64,000 nt of DNA from an uncultured Ruminococcus sp. (GCA_900538575.1 UPZA01000006.1:77788-141787), one strand, 5' to 3'. Shown: positions 35,781-46,164, counted from the stretch's first letter. A program made the numbers and translations. Notes: generated by a model from the letters alone, not told the origin.

Positions 35781-38444
35781 TCACACTCCAAGCCTTATAA
35801 TTAAACCTGAACAATAAACTATAACCGGTATTATATAAATCAGCAATATAACGGAAAAGAGACCTATTTTGCATAACATGAATGATACTTTACCCGCTCT
35901 TTTGTTTTCAGCAATTTTAGTATGTGAAAATATAAGAAATGCAAGCAATATACCGATAGTCATAAAAATTATTGATATTGTCAATCCTTCAGGACGGAAT
36001 TTTATCCTTATGCTGTTTTTTCCGTCCTGTAGCTTAATTGCACAGAAGCTGTCATTAACCTTATAAAGTCTGGTTTTACTGCCGTTCAGATAAGCTGTCA
36101 AACCGCTGTCCCATGGAACGGCAAGATATAAATATTCATTTTTGGAACCTGAACACATAACTGTAATTTCATTTCCATTTAAGTTTGGCTCCGCTGTTTT
36201 TATATCGTTAGATACGTTTTTCAGTTTGTCTATATCTATTCCGAAAACCCCGAATGATTTTGCGGATATATCCTTTAAAAGCGTAACTGTAATATCTACA
36301 TTTTCATTTTCATATTCGCCAATATCAAGTAAACCGTTATTTTTTTTATCCGGATAACTGGGTGAAATGCATACTCCGTTGACAGTTATTTTAACAGAGT
36401 CATAAATCGGTTCATATAAATTATTCCCGAGATTATCAAATAAATCAAAATAAAGTGTCTGATGTCCCCGAACTTTAAAATTATAATTTAATCTACAGCG
36501 TCCCGTTTCAGGATTGCTTGCCTTTATATTATATTTTCCGTCGGAATACTTCATCTCACCGTCAGAAATACTTGATATATAATGTTTTATAAGCATTTCA
36601 TCGTTTCCGAGAAGCGTTTCAGCTATTTGTTTTTGAACACTGAATCTGTCGGTAAAATTAAATTCTGCCGAATAATTAGGATTAGTCTGAGAAATAATGC
36701 CGGCAGGAAAGCATATTTCATTTTCTGCTGCTCCGAGAATATCGTTAATATTCAGATTATTCTGATATGATTTAAAATCATATCCTGCGCCTATGGAGTA
36801 TTTTATCCCCAATAAAGCGTCCGTTAAAACTGTACCGCCGTTAGCGCCTACCTCCATCCAATAGGAAGAATATCCAAGCTTTTTCATAGCGAACATATAA
36901 TCCTCAGGAGTTAGAGAAGTATAATGAGCATATGAATTAAGTCCTAATGCTCCTATCATGTTTACATGAACGTATTTCTTTTCTGATTTTACACGGTAAT
37001 ATTGTTCGTTTTCAATCTTATTTTCAAGGTTGACTGTACGTTCGAACAATTTATCGTTATTAGAAGCGTTTCCTACATAAACTGATAAATTGACGAAAGA
37101 TTCTGTCAAAAGCATTCCTGAAATCAGAATAAAAAATATTTTAGCGCTTATCATATTTTTTCTAAGCAGTAAAATGAAAATAAAATAAATAAAGAAAGCT
37201 AATAAAAATAATCCGGCAAGAGTCTTGAATAAATCGTCAGATACCCAAAGCGAATCTGCATAGGCAGAAAGGATATCCTTTTTGTTTTTTGCAATATAAA
37301 TTGCTATCGAAATAAAAGTCAGCAATACAGCAATAGCAAATAAGCTGTAAAAAACAGAATATCTTTTATTTTCAGAAAGATTTTCAAGCGCTTGCGAAGC
37401 AAGAACAATCATTGTAAAAACAGTTATATAACCAAACCTCATAGGAAAGCTCTGATATCCGCCTGCATGCCACATTTTGTTAACAGGATCTATAATAACA
37501 GGTATTAATAAAAATCCAAGAAGTAAAATATTATATTTGACTTTATTTTTTTTGAGAAGCGGGCTTTTTATCAAATAAATCAGTATGGCAAATAAAAATG
37601 CTCTTGCTCCGATAACGCATAATTTATCTTTTATGGATTCAAAAAAGGATTGATACATAAACGACGACAAGTTGCTTAATCCTCTTGCGGATTTTTGTAT
37701 TTGAAGCAGAGAACACAACCAAACCGGCGATGTTATCAAAGCGCATATCAGCATGGAAACTATAAACAGCAGGGAAACCTTTTTTCTTTCATCGGATCGA
37801 CACTGAATAATTATATACAAAGGAACAGAAATCATTAGGTAAATAATTATCATAAATGACAAATAATAATTTACGGTAATAGAAGCAGTTAATAGGAAAA
37901 TAAACAAATAAGGTTTTTTGTTGATGCAGAGCTTATCTACAGATAAAACAAGCAATGGAAATAAATACATTATATCAAGCCAAACCAGTGTTTGATAATA
38001 CATTAGCCCGTATCCGCAGAAAGCATAAACAAGCCCTAATAAGACAATGTATTTTCTGTTAAGATTTCTGCACGTTAAAGAAAGGTAAAGCGAAGCTGTT
38101 AACGATGACGCGGCAAGCTTTAAAATCAATAATATATTTACCAGATATATTATATCATGCTTTTCTATAAATTTAACAACAAGATAGAAAGGACTTGCAA
38201 GAAAAAAGAAAAACACGCCCCAGAAGTTCATACCTCCGCCGGAAGCGGCAGAGTATAACATGCTTGTTTTACCGTCCAGAATATCCTTTAGGTTCATAAG
38301 AAGCGGTATTGTTTGCTGTTTTAAATCGCACCACGCGACTGTTTTACTGCCGAAAGGAAAGATTCCGTACAGGGCGTAAAAAATACACATAACGATTATC
38401 ACAAGAATAGGAGAGATAGCTATATAGTATTTTTTATTGTTCAT
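35781..38444 (-). CDS. YfhO family membrane protein
   Basis: 887-residue polytopic membrane protein with about a dozen membrane segments in residues 1-470, an outside region rich in beta-strands (about 480-830), and two more segments near the C-terminus. This is the layout of bacterial YfhO, linked in Bacillus and Listeria to glycosylation of teichoic-acid-type polymers using a lipid-carried sugar. The N-terminal motif GSKTVAWCDLKQQTIPLL matches the family's aspartate-bearing first loop. A role in envelope polymer glycosylation is inference. Promoter at 38498-38526. Confidence 0.9.
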   Translation of the reverse strand: MNNKKYYIAISPILVIIVMCIFYALYGIFPFGSKTVAWCDLKQQTIPLLMNLKDILDGKTSMLYSAASGGGMNFWGVFFFFLASPFYLVVKFIEKHDIIYLVNILLILKLAASSLTASLYLSLTCRNLNRKYIVLLGLVYAFCGYGLMYYQTLVWLDIMYLFPLLVLSVDKLCINKKPYLFIFLLTASITVNYYLSFMIIIYLMISVPLYIIIQCRSDERKKVSLLFIVSMLICALITSPVWLCSLLQIQKSARGLSNLSSFMYQSFFESIKDKLCVIGARAFLFAILIYLIKSPLLKKNKVKYNILLLGFLLIPVIIDPVNKMWHAGGYQSFPMRFGYITVFTMIVLASQALENLSENKRYSVFYSLFAIAVLLTFISIAIYIAKNKKDILSAYADSLWVSDDLFKTLAGLFLLAFFIYFIFILLLRKNMISAKIFFILISGMLLTESFVNLSVYVGNASNNDKLFERTVNLENKIENEQYYRVKSEKKYVHVNMIGALGLNSYAHYTSLTPEDYMFAMKKLGYSSYWMEVGANGGTVLTDALLGIKYSIGAGYDFKSYQNNLNINDILGAAENEICFPAGIISQTNPNYSAEFNFTDRFSVQKQIAETLLGNDEMLIKHYISSISDGEMKYSDGKYNIKASNPETGRCRLNYNFKVRGHQTLYFDLFDNLGNNLYEPIYDSVKITVNGVCISPSYPDKKNNGLLDIGEYENENVDITVTLLKDISAKSFGVFGIDIDKLKNVSNDIKTAEPNLNGNEITVMCSGSKNEYLYLAVPWDSGLTAYLNGSKTRLYKVNDSFCAIKLQDGKNSIRIKFRPEGLTISIIFMTIGILLAFLIFSHTKIAENKRAGKVSFMLCKIGLFSVILLIYIIPVIVYCSGLIIRLGV

Positions 38445-38862
38445 CTGAATGAATTCCCCTGAATTGAAAATTGAGTTGTGTTATTTAACTTATTCACATT
38501 ATAACCCATATTATATAAAAAATCAAGATATTTATGAAATTTTTTCGTATTTTTTATAAATTTTATAAAATTCCTGTTTTTATAGTAATGATATGCTGAT
38601 ATGATATACAAAAATAAAAATTTTCCGGTGAAATTCATGGATAAAATTATGTGTTATATTTTTTTATTTATTAAAACTATTGAAATAATTTCAGTATTAT
38701 TGTATAATATGGTTTAATATAATTTTATCTTATTATAAATGATAGCGTTTGAATTATTACCTGCAATGAAAAATATCCGAAGAATGTTAATTTAATAAAA
38801 CTTTTTTTGGGGTTATGAAATTCAGTATAATATTATAAATAACAACAGAGGGTGCAATCGTT
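38445..38862. promoter_or_regulatory. Divergent promoter region between yfhO and the GGDEF gene
   Basis: 418 bases without a credible gene. Minus-strand promoter for yfhO: TTGATT (complement 38521-38526), 17 bases, TATAAT (complement 38498-38503). Plus-strand promoter: TTGAAA (38680-38685), 17 bases, TATAAT (38703-38708), leaving a leader of about 150 bases, rich in A and T, before ATG 38863. The ribosome site is GAGGGTG. I see no clear terminator or riboswitch fold in the leader. Confidence 0.7.
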
Positions 38863-40773
38863 ATGGAAAAACGAAAACATATAGCAGTTATCATTTTTGA
38901 TATTCATGAGCAATATCAGGCTAATATGCTTAAAGGTATACTTGAGCAGTCTTTTTTTCTTGACACGGACGTTTCTGTTTTCAGTATGATACAGAATACT
39001 GATAATGATACCGCATTTCAGCGTGGAGAGGAAAATATATTTGAAATTATTAATTATAATCTGATTGACGGCGTTATATACGTTCCGGGAATAATCTGTA
39101 ATCCGGCGCTGAAGTCAAGACTTGATAAGATTTTAATTGACTGCGGAAAGCCGGTTGTATGTATGGATCATGAAAGCGATATTTTTCCGAGTGTTTTGGC
39201 TTCGGACGCAGAAGCGTTCGAAAGACTTGTGGATCATTTTATAGAGGTTCATGATTATAAAAGAATATTTTGTCTTACTGGTCCTGAAGGTCTGATACAA
39301 TCGGAAGAAAGACTTAATGGATATATTAATTCAATGAAAAAGCATGGTCTTAAGATTGATAAAAAATATATAAGATATGGCGATTTCTGGGAAAATGCGG
39401 CTGTTGGGCTTGCACACGAAATAATTGAAGGAAGGATCGAAAAACCTGAAGCGGTTGTATGCGCAAATGACTGGATGGCTATTAATTTGTGCAATACCCT
39501 GACAGATAACGGGATAAACGTACCTGAGGACGTCGCCGTATCAGGTTACGATTTTATGCAGGAGGCCCTTGACAACGTTCCGTCAATAGCTAGCTATGCG
39601 GCGCCTAATCATAATCTTGGCGCAAGAACTGTTCAGAAACTGTGGAGATTAATGACGGGAACCGACTGCGAGTTATCTACTTCCGATTTGGGGTACGTCA
39701 TAACAGGTCAAAGCTGCGGCTGCGGAAAAAACAGCAAAGAGCTAATGGTAAAACGCAAAAGAGAAATAAAAACTAAACAGCAGTATGAGGCTATGTACGA
39801 GGGCAGCAACATGGCGGAAGCTCTGACCAATACTTCTGATTTAGACGAATGTATAGACAAGCTTGATAATTTTACTTATCTTATCAGCGGTATGGAAAAC
39901 TATTATCTTTGTTTGTGTTACAACTGGGATGAAATGACTGATTATGATTTCAGGGAAAATAATTATCTACGAACCGGTTATACAAATGCGATGAATATCA
40001 AGCTCTGGAAATCCGGAACCGAGCGTAAGGACGCAAATATACAGTTTGATAAAGCTGTTATGCTGCCGGCTTTGTGGCAGGAAAGAGAAACCCCCGCTGC
40101 TTTTTATTTTATTCCAATTCATTTTAACGACCGTTGTTTCGGCTATGAAGCGCTTTCATACGGCAGTAAATTGATGTCCTATGATAAACTTTATAGGTCG
40201 TGGACAAAAAATGTTAATAATGCGTTGGAATTTATCAGGGTTCAGAATTGCCTGAAAACTATTAATCAGCGATTATTTATGACTTCTGTCCGCGACGCGC
40301 TGACAGGTATTTTTAACAGAAAGGGATTTGATCAATATTCGGAAGAAATTATAGACAAAGCCCGAAAGAATAATAAAAAGATGTTTATTCTTGCGGCAGA
40401 TTTGGACAGGCTTAAAATGATAAATGATACTTACGGTCACAGCGAGGGAGATAATGCTATTGCCGTAACGGCCAACGCACTTAATACAAGCTGTATAAAT
40501 AATGAAATCTGCGCCAGAACCGGCGGTGACGAGTTTGTTGTTATCGGCTGCGGAAATTATAATGAAAATATAGTAAACGGCTACATTGAAGCGATTAATG
40601 GATTTTTCAGGAGATATAATGAATCGTCGAATAAGCCATACAAAGTCGAGGCAAGTATAGGTGTTTATTGCGGCTTTATAGATGAATGTACTACGCTTAA
40701 GGAACTTGTCGATATAGCAGATAAGGAAATGTATGACAATAAAAACAAGAAAAGGGCTAACAGATCTGATTGA
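38863..40773 (+). CDS. LacI-type ligand-binding domain fused to GGDEF diguanylate cyclase
   Basis: 636 residues, no signal peptide or membrane segment, so cytosolic. Residues about 5-285 form a periplasmic-binding-protein-like sensor of the LacI/GalR type (HIAVIIFDIHEQYQANML, EAVVCANDWMAINL, VPEDVAVSGYDFM) but there is no helix-turn-helix. A middle region follows (about 300-460). The C-terminal GGDEF domain (about 470-630) carries DALTGIFNRKGF, DLDRLKMINDTYGH and the intact GGDEF at 554-558. The RxxD inhibitory site is not seen. It probably makes cyclic di-GMP in response to a small ligand such as a sugar; this is inference. Confidence 0.88.
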   Translation: MEKRKHIAVIIFDIHEQYQANMLKGILEQSFFLDTDVSVFSMIQNTDNDTAFQRGEENIFEIINYNLIDGVIYVPGIICNPALKSRLDKILIDCGKPVVCMDHESDIFPSVLASDAEAFERLVDHFIEVHDYKRIFCLTGPEGLIQSEERLNGYINSMKKHGLKIDKKYIRYGDFWENAAVGLAHEIIEGRIEKPEAVVCANDWMAINLCNTLTDNGINVPEDVAVSGYDFMQEALDNVPSIASYAAPNHNLGARTVQKLWRLMTGTDCELSTSDLGYVITGQSCGCGKNSKELMVKRKREIKTKQQYEAMYEGSNMAEALTNTSDLDECIDKLDNFTYLISGMENYYLCLCYNWDEMTDYDFRENNYLRTGYTNAMNIKLWKSGTERKDANIQFDKAVMLPALWQERETPAAFYFIPIHFNDRCFGYEALSYGSKLMSYDKLYRSWTKNVNNALEFIRVQNCLKTINQRLFMTSVRDALTGIFNRKGFDQYSEEIIDKARKNNKKMFILAADLDRLKMINDTYGHSEGDNAIAVTANALNTSCINNEICARTGGDEFVVIGCGNYNENIVNGYIEAINGFFRRYNESSNKPYKVEASIGVYCGFIDECTTLKELVDIADKEMYDNKNKKRANRSD

Positions 40774-40836
40774 GAATCAATTTTTATTCAGCAGCATATA
40801 TTTAAATAACTGAAATTATAATATATGGAGCTGTTT

Positions 40837-41976
40837 ATGAAAAAAAGAATATTATCCGCCGTAATTGCCATTTTTGTTATTGTTTGTTTATCGGTTTCTG
40901 CGTTAGCTGAGGAAGAAACGCCGACAGAATATAATAATATGGTTTCTCTGCTAATGGAAGGGGAAACCGGTACTGTTTTACAGCATAACGGAGGATATGA
41001 AAAAGTAGCTCAGGGGACCTTGAATAAACTGATGACAGTGCTTCTTACTGCTGAGGAAATTGAATCGGGCGGTTTATCGATAAATGATGTTGTTACAGTA
41101 AGCTCTAATGCAAACGCTCAGACGGGAGCGGTAGTCTGGCTGATGCCGGGCGAAGAAATAACTATTGAGGAGCTGCTTAAATCGGTAATTATAGGAAACG
41201 CAAACGACGCTTCCGTTGCTCTTGCGGAAATCGTCGGAGGCAATGAAGAGGAATTTACCGGAATGATGAATGCCAGAGCTTTTGAGCTTGGTATGAGAAA
41301 TACTGTTTTTAAAAATCCGGCGGGATATGACTGCGCAGGACAATATTCTACACCATATGATATGGCCCTGCTTTGCCGGGAACTTTTAAAGCATGAATTT
41401 CTTTATAAAATTATGAATACATGGATAGATAGGGTACGGGGAGGTCAGACGGAGATTGTAAACGAAAATCGGCTTGTCAGAACCTATGAAGGCGTGATCG
41501 GACTGAAGGCTTCTCATACTGAAGCTTCAGGGTATTGTCTTGCATTGGCGGCGGAGAGGAACGGGAAATTATATATTGCAATTGTTATGGGAGGATCAGA
41601 TGAGGACGGGCGTTTTGCCGTTGGTAAGGAACTGTTATCTAATGGTTTTTCAATGTATAAAGTAACTATACCGTCATTTTCGGGAGAATTTATTAAGCCT
41701 ATCAGCGTCAGAGGAGGTCTCGACAGAGCCGTTGGGATAACTGCGGAACGGCTTGAAGGTATTGTGGTTCCGGAAAACGGGGGAGAAATCAGCTCGGTAG
41801 TATTCATGCCGGAATATCTTGAAGCGCCTGTAAAAAAAGGACAGAAGATCGGAATAGTAGGATTTTATAACGGCGATACTCTTCTTTATGAAACAGCGCT
41901 TATAGCGGAATCGGATGTAAAAAAAATAACATTTGTGTCTGCGATTGACATATTTTTGCACAATTTATACAAATAG
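40837..41976 (+). CDS. D-Ala-D-Ala carboxypeptidase-like (S11) protein with degenerate active site
   Basis: 379 residues from ATG 40837 (GGAG 7 bases before), with a signal peptide MKKRILSAVIAIFVIVCLSVSALA. The fold is that of DacF-type carboxypeptidases: peptidase domain about 35-270, then the PBP5_C-like domain about 285-365. All three catalytic motifs are altered: SxxK reads T61-L-N-K64, SxN reads N121-A-N123, and KTG reads K224-A-S226. Loss of the nucleophilic serine predicts no ordinary activity. It may act as a peptidoglycan-binding or regulatory protein. No C-terminal membrane anchor is visible. Confidence 0.85.
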   Translation: MKKRILSAVIAIFVIVCLSVSALAEEETPTEYNNMVSLLMEGETGTVLQHNGGYEKVAQGTLNKLMTVLLTAEEIESGGLSINDVVTVSSNANAQTGAVVWLMPGEEITIEELLKSVIIGNANDASVALAEIVGGNEEEFTGMMNARAFELGMRNTVFKNPAGYDCAGQYSTPYDMALLCRELLKHEFLYKIMNTWIDRVRGGQTEIVNENRLVRTYEGVIGLKASHTEASGYCLALAAERNGKLYIAIVMGGSDEDGRFAVGKELLSNGFSMYKVTIPSFSGEFIKPISVRGGLDRAVGITAERLEGIVVPENGGEISSVVFMPEYLEAPVKKGQKIGIVGFYNGDTLLYETALIAESDVKKITFVSAIDIFLHNLYK

Positions 41977-42123
41977 TTTTTATAAAAATTGTTCCTAATC
42001 AACAAGAATACAGTTTTGTCTTGAAAAGCGTACCGAAATATAGTAAAATGTTAACTGTAAGAATATGAAATGAGAAATATGCCTTGTCGGCTTTTTTCAT
42101 TATTGTCTGGAGGAAAACTTATA

Positions 42124-43458
42124 ATGCCATTAAAGTTGAACAGTAAGTATGTCGGAAAATTTGTTAATGATGATGAAATGACCGGTATAAAATCACAGGT
42201 GGAATCTGCTGCAAAGGTTCTTCATGACAAAACAGGTCTTGGAAATGACTTTTTAGGCTGGCTTGATCTGCCGGTAGATTATGATAAAGAGGAATTTACA
42301 AGGATTAAGGCCGCTGCGGAAAGAATCCAATCGAATTCTGATGTGTTGATTGTTATAGGCATCGGAGGCTCATATTTAGGAGCAAGGGCTGCAATAGAGT
42401 TTCTTAAATCCCCTTTTTATAATAACATGAAAAAAGATACGCCCGATATCTATTATGTAGGAAATAATATTAATCCTACATATCTTAATGAAGTGCTTTC
42501 AATCTGCGAAGGTAAAGATATTACGGTTAATGTGATATCTAAATCCGGTACTACAACCGAGCCGGCTCTCGCTTTTCGGATTTTTAAAAAGCTTATTGAG
42601 GATAAATACGGTCGTGACGGAGCAAAAGAGCGTATTTTCTGTACAACTGATAAGTCAAAGGGCACGCTTAAAAATCTTGCGGACGCTGAGGGCTATGAAA
42701 CTTTTGTGATTCCGGACGATGTGGGCGGACGTTTTTCTGTTTTAACTGCCGTTGGTCTTCTTCCGATTGCGGTAGCCGGCTGTGACATTGACAATCTTAT
42801 GAAAGGCGCCGCTAAGGCTAGAGAGGATTTCAAGGCGGATTTTGACAATAATGATTGCTATAAATATGCGGCTCTGAGAAATATTCTTTACCGCAAAGGT
42901 AAATCAGTTGAACTGATGGTTTCCTATGATCCTGCATTTTGCATGATGTCCGAATGGTACAAGCAGCTTTTTGGTGAAAGCGAAGGTAAGGATAATAAGG
43001 GAATATTTCCTTCATCCGTTGTATTTTCTACAGATCTGCATTCGATGGGCCAGTTTATTCAGGACGGTTCAAGGATTATGTTTGAAACTGTAGTAGATAT
43101 AAAGAATCCAAAACAGGATATTTTTCTTGAAAATGATTCTGAAAACCTTGACGGACTCAATTTCCTGACTAATCAGAATATGTCCGTAGTAAATAGAAAA
43201 GCGCTTGAAGGAACGGTATTGGCACATACAGAAGGCGGGGTTCCAAATATTATTCTTGAGCTTGATAAAGTTGATGAGGAAAATCTCGGATATATGATTT
43301 ATTTCTTTGAAAAAGCGTGTGCAGTTTCCGGCTACATCTTAGGCGTTAATCCGTTTAACCAGCCTGGAGTTGAAAGCTATAAATCAAATATGTTTGCTCT
43401 TCTCGGCAAACCGGGATACGAGGATCGTAAGGAAGCTCTTGAAGCTAAATTGAAATAA
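42124..43458 (+). CDS. pgi: Glucose-6-phosphate isomerase
   Basis: Interconverts glucose 6-phosphate and fructose 6-phosphate. 444 residues from ATG 42124, preceded by CTGGAGGAAAAC; an earlier in-frame ATG is not supported. Typical blocks: [17 protein letters not shown] (about 78-94), [15 protein letters not shown] (about 138-152), [17 protein letters not shown] (about 198-214) and the C-terminal [12 protein letters not shown]. Confidence 0.96.
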   Translation: MPLKLNSKYVGKFVNDDEMTGIKSQVESAAKVLHDKTGLGNDFLGWLDLPVDYDKEEFTRIKAAAERIQSNSDVLIVIGIGGSYLGARAAIEFLKSPFYNNMKKDTPDIYYVGNNINPTYLNEVLSICEGKDITVNVISKSGTTTEPALAFRIFKKLIEDKYGRDGAKERIFCTTDKSKGTLKNLADAEGYETFVIPDDVGGRFSVLTAVGLLPIAVAGCDIDNLMKGAAKAREDFKADFDNNDCYKYAALRNILYRKGKSVELMVSYDPAFCMMSEWYKQLFGESEGKDNKGIFPSSVVFSTDLHSMGQFIQDGSRIMFETVVDIKNPKQDIFLENDSENLDGLNFLTNQNMSVVNRKALEGTVLAHTEGGVPNIILELDKVDEENLGYMIYFFEKACAVSGYILGVNPFNQPGVESYKSNMFALLGKPGYEDRKEALEAKLK

Positions 43459-43526
43459 GCTATAAATAAAGCGTTATTAAATACTAGAAATTTTTAAGTC
43501 ATTCATTTGACAGAAGGAGTTTATAA

Positions 43527-43934
43527 ATGATTAAATTGATAACAGGTAAAAAAGGTACGGGAAAAACCAAGGTTCTTATTGATATGATCAATGAAGCGGT
43601 TAAATCAACAAACGGCGATCTTATATGTATAGAAAAAGGCGCTAAGCTTACATACGATATTAGCTATAAGGTAAGATTAGTTGATGCTGAACGTTTCAGT
43701 ATATCTGGATATGATACATTTTACGGCTTTGTTGCCGGAATGCTTGCCGGAAATTATGATATAAAGGAAATCTTTGTGGATTCTATTTTGAAAATCGGCG
43801 GTTCTGATCTTGATGAATTCGGCATTATGCTTGAAAAGCTGGACAAGCTTACAGGTGATGATACACAGGTAGTATTTACAGTATCTGCCGATAATGCCGA
43901 TATGCCTGCAAGTGTTACAAAATTTGCCGATTAA
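43527..43934 (+). CDS. Small P-loop protein of unknown function
   Basis: 135 residues. A Walker A motif GKKGTGKT sits at residues 7-14, right at the N-terminus, and a hydrophobic strand ending in aspartate (IKEIFVDSILK, about 78-88) could be Walker B. No further domain. AAGGAG ribosome site upstream. Similar short ATPase-like proteins are annotated in Clostridia without a known role. Sits alone between pgi and the yceD-rpmF promoter. Confidence 0.75.
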   Translation: MIKLITGKKGTGKTKVLIDMINEAVKSTNGDLICIEKGAKLTYDISYKVRLVDAERFSISGYDTFYGFVAGMLAGNYDIKEIFVDSILKIGGSDLDEFGIMLEKLDKLTGDDTQVVFTVSADNADMPASVTKFAD

Positions 43935-43945
43935 TAAAAAAACTA

Positions 43946-43974
43946 TTGACAATTTGAATTATATTATATATAAT
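43946..43974 (+). promoter_or_regulatory. Consensus promoter of the yceD-rpmF operon
   Basis: TTGACA (43946-43951), 17 bases, TATAAT (43969-43974), 30 bases before the yceD start at 44004. Confidence 0.9.
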
Positions 43975-44003
43975 ATAATTTGTGATGCTTAAAGGGGTTT
44001 ATT

Positions 44004-44453
44004 ATGGTAGCAGATCTTAGGCAGGTTTTTAGTACTACGGCTTGCAGCAAAGAATTTAATTATTATATTCCTTGCTCAGCGTTTCCCGACAATAATAGTT
44101 ATATGCTTGATGGAAACGTACTTGTGTCAGGCAGCTTTTATAACCGTGCCGATGTTGTCCATATGGATTATTCCGTAAAGTTTACATTAAATATCGTCTG
44201 CGACAGATGTCTTAAGGAAATGAAGAGAGATTATTCATTTGAATTTAAGCGTATAGTCGTAAAAACTGTCAATTCTGATAATGATGAATATATTATTGCA
44301 GAAAATGATAAGGTTGACGTAGATGAAATTGCTCTTTCAGATTTGATTTTATCGGTGCCTACTAAACTACTTTGCCGTGACGACTGTGCGGGGCTATGTC
44401 CTGTATGCGGCTGCGACCGTAACGAATCTGAGTGTAATTGCCAAAATAAATGA
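44004..44453 (+). CDS. yceD: YceD/DUF177 family protein
   Basis: 149 residues of the DUF177 family, conserved in bacteria directly upstream of rpmF and linked to 23S rRNA/ribosome synthesis. The diagnostic CDRCLKEM (about 68-75) and the C-terminal zinc-like cluster CRDDCAGLCPVCGCDRNESEC are present. Ribosome site AAAGGGG. The gap to rpmF is 27 bases. Confidence 0.93.
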   Translation: MVADLRQVFSTTACSKEFNYYIPCSAFPDNNSYMLDGNVLVSGSFYNRADVVHMDYSVKFTLNIVCDRCLKEMKRDYSFEFKRIVVKTVNSDNDEYIIAENDKVDVDEIALSDLILSVPTKLLCRDDCAGLCPVCGCDRNESECNCQNK

Positions 44454-44480
44454 GCTTAATAGCTTTAAGGAGGTGCCGGA

Positions 44481-44666
44481 ATGGCTGTACCAAAGAGAAA
44501 AACTTCCAAAGCGAGACGCGATAAAAGGCGTTCAGCAGTATGGAAGCTTAATGCGCCTGCATTAAGCAGATGCGATAATTGCGGTGAATTAAAAGCTTCA
44601 CATAAGGTTTGCAAAAATTGTGGATTCTACAAGGGCGTTGAGGTTATCAAGATGGATGCTGAATAA
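44481..44666 (+). CDS. rpmF: 50S ribosomal protein L32
   Basis: 61 residues. Opens with the family signature [18 protein letters not shown] and has a four-cysteine zinc ribbon, [18 protein letters not shown] (about 32-49). Ribosome site AAGGAGG at ideal spacing. Co-transcribed with yceD from the promoter at 43946. Confidence 0.97.
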   Translation: MAVPKRKTSKARRDKRRSAVWKLNAPALSRCDNCGELKASHKVCKNCGFYKGVEVIKMDAE

Positions 44667-44681
44667 CGCTTTGTAAGGAGG

Positions 44682-44714
44682 AGAGGAGGAGCGATAATTC
44701 CTTCTCTTTTTTTT
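44682..44714 (+). terminator. Terminator after rpmF
   Basis: AGAGGAGG (44682-44689) pairs with CCTTCTCT (44700-44707, one G-T), followed by a run of Ts. Confidence 0.82.
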
Positions 44715-44826
44715 ATCTGCAAATTTATCAGAGACGATTGTGATATTATAATTTTGAATTTGTACATAATAATCTATAGATTCAAAATAAATATATTTTA
44801 TATTAAAAAGAGGGGAGATGAATAAA

Positions 44827-46155
44827 ATGTCTTTGCCGGTTGTCGCTGTTGTTGGTCGTCCAAACGTGGGAAAATCAACGCTTTTTAATAAACTAATAGG
44901 TAAGCGTCTTTCAATAGTTGAGGACACTCCCGGGGTTACAAGAGACAGAATTTATTCGAAATGCGAATGGCGTTCAAGAGAATTTATGGTCGTGGATACA
45001 GGTGGTATTGAATCTTATACCGACGACGTAATTTTGTCTCAAATGAGAAGGCAGGCGGAAATTGCAATTGAAAGAGCTGATGTAATAGTACTTGTCACTG
45101 ATATCAGGTGCGGTGTGACAGCAAGCGATCATGACGTTGCTAATATGCTTTTGAAAAGCGGCAAGCCTGTTGTGCTGGCAGTTAATAAATGTGATACAAT
45201 AGGCGAACCTCCTGCCGAGCTTTATGAATTTTATAACCTTGGTCTCGGAGATCCATTTCCAATTTCATCTCAGCATGGAAATGGAACCGGCGATTTGCTT
45301 GATGAGATTTTTAGGTTTTTTCCAGAGGATAAAACGGAAGATTATGACGATGAATATGTGAAAGTAGCAGTTATCGGTAAGCCTAACGTTGGAAAATCTT
45401 CACTTGTCAACAAAATCTCCGGTGAGGAAAGAGCAATTGTTTCAAATATTGCCGGCACTACAAGAGACGCAACCGATACTGTTATAGAAAACGAATACGG
45501 AAAATTCGTTTTTATAGATACCGCAGGAATAAGAAAAAAATCAAAGGTAAACGAAAAAATTGAGCATTACAGTGTTTTGCGAGCTTATATGGCGGTAGAC
45601 AGAGCTGATGTATGCGTTATCTTAATAGACGCGGAATCCGGATTTACTGAGCAGGATTCAAAAATTGCCGGTTATGCTCATGAACAGGGCAAGGCGTCCG
45701 TAATAGCAGTAAATAAGTGGGATATTGTTGATAAAACAGGCAGTACTATGAAAGAATATCAGACAAAGCTTGAAAATGATTTTAGCTTTATGTCATATGT
45801 TCCTTTTTTATTTATATCCGCCAAAACCGGACAGCGTCTGAACAAATTGTTTGAAATGATAAAATATGTTAAGGAACAGAATTCAATGCGTATCTCAACA
45901 GGAATGTTAAATGACGTACTTTCATATGCTACAACAAGGGTTCAGCCTCCGTCCGATAAGGGAAGGCGTCTTAAAATATATTATATGACTCAGGCGTCAA
46001 CGAATCCGCCGACCTTCGTAACGTTTGTTAATCGTTCTGATTTATTTCATTTTTCTTATCAAAGGTATCTTGAAAATCAGATAAGATCGACATTCGGTCT
46101 GATCGGAACACCTGTTAGATTTATAGTCAGAGAACGTAATGATAAGGACAAGTAA
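44827..46155 (+). CDS. der: Ribosome-assembly GTPase Der (EngA)
   Basis: 442 residues with two tandem GTPase domains and a KH-like C-terminal domain. G1 motifs are GRPNVGKST near the N-terminus and GKPNVGKSS near 186; G3 DTGGIE and DTAGIRKKSK; G4 NKCD and NKWD. It acts in 50S subunit maturation. I prefer ATG 44827 to the ATG 9 bases earlier because of the spacing to GAGGGGAG. First gene of a der-plsY-gpsA unit. Confidence 0.97.
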   Translation: MSLPVVAVVGRPNVGKSTLFNKLIGKRLSIVEDTPGVTRDRIYSKCEWRSREFMVVDTGGIESYTDDVILSQMRRQAEIAIERADVIVLVTDIRCGVTASDHDVANMLLKSGKPVVLAVNKCDTIGEPPAELYEFYNLGLGDPFPISSQHGNGTGDLLDEIFRFFPEDKTEDYDDEYVKVAVIGKPNVGKSSLVNKISGEERAIVSNIAGTTRDATDTVIENEYGKFVFIDTAGIRKKSKVNEKIEHYSVLRAYMAVDRADVCVILIDAESGFTEQDSKIAGYAHEQGKASVIAVNKWDIVDKTGSTMKEYQTKLENDFSFMSYVPFLFISAKTGQRLNKLFEMIKYVKEQNSMRISTGMLNDVLSYATTRVQPPSDKGRRLKIYYMTQASTNPPTFVTFVNRSDLFHFSYQRYLENQIRSTFGLIGTPVRFIVRERNDKDK

Positions 46156-46164
46156 GAGGTTGAT

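Noticed and set aside
38441..38638. A 65-residue minus-strand frame upstream of yfhO
   Set aside because: Low-complexity Phe/Tyr/Lys/Asn-rich translation across the yfhO promoter; it is AT-rich DNA, not a gene.
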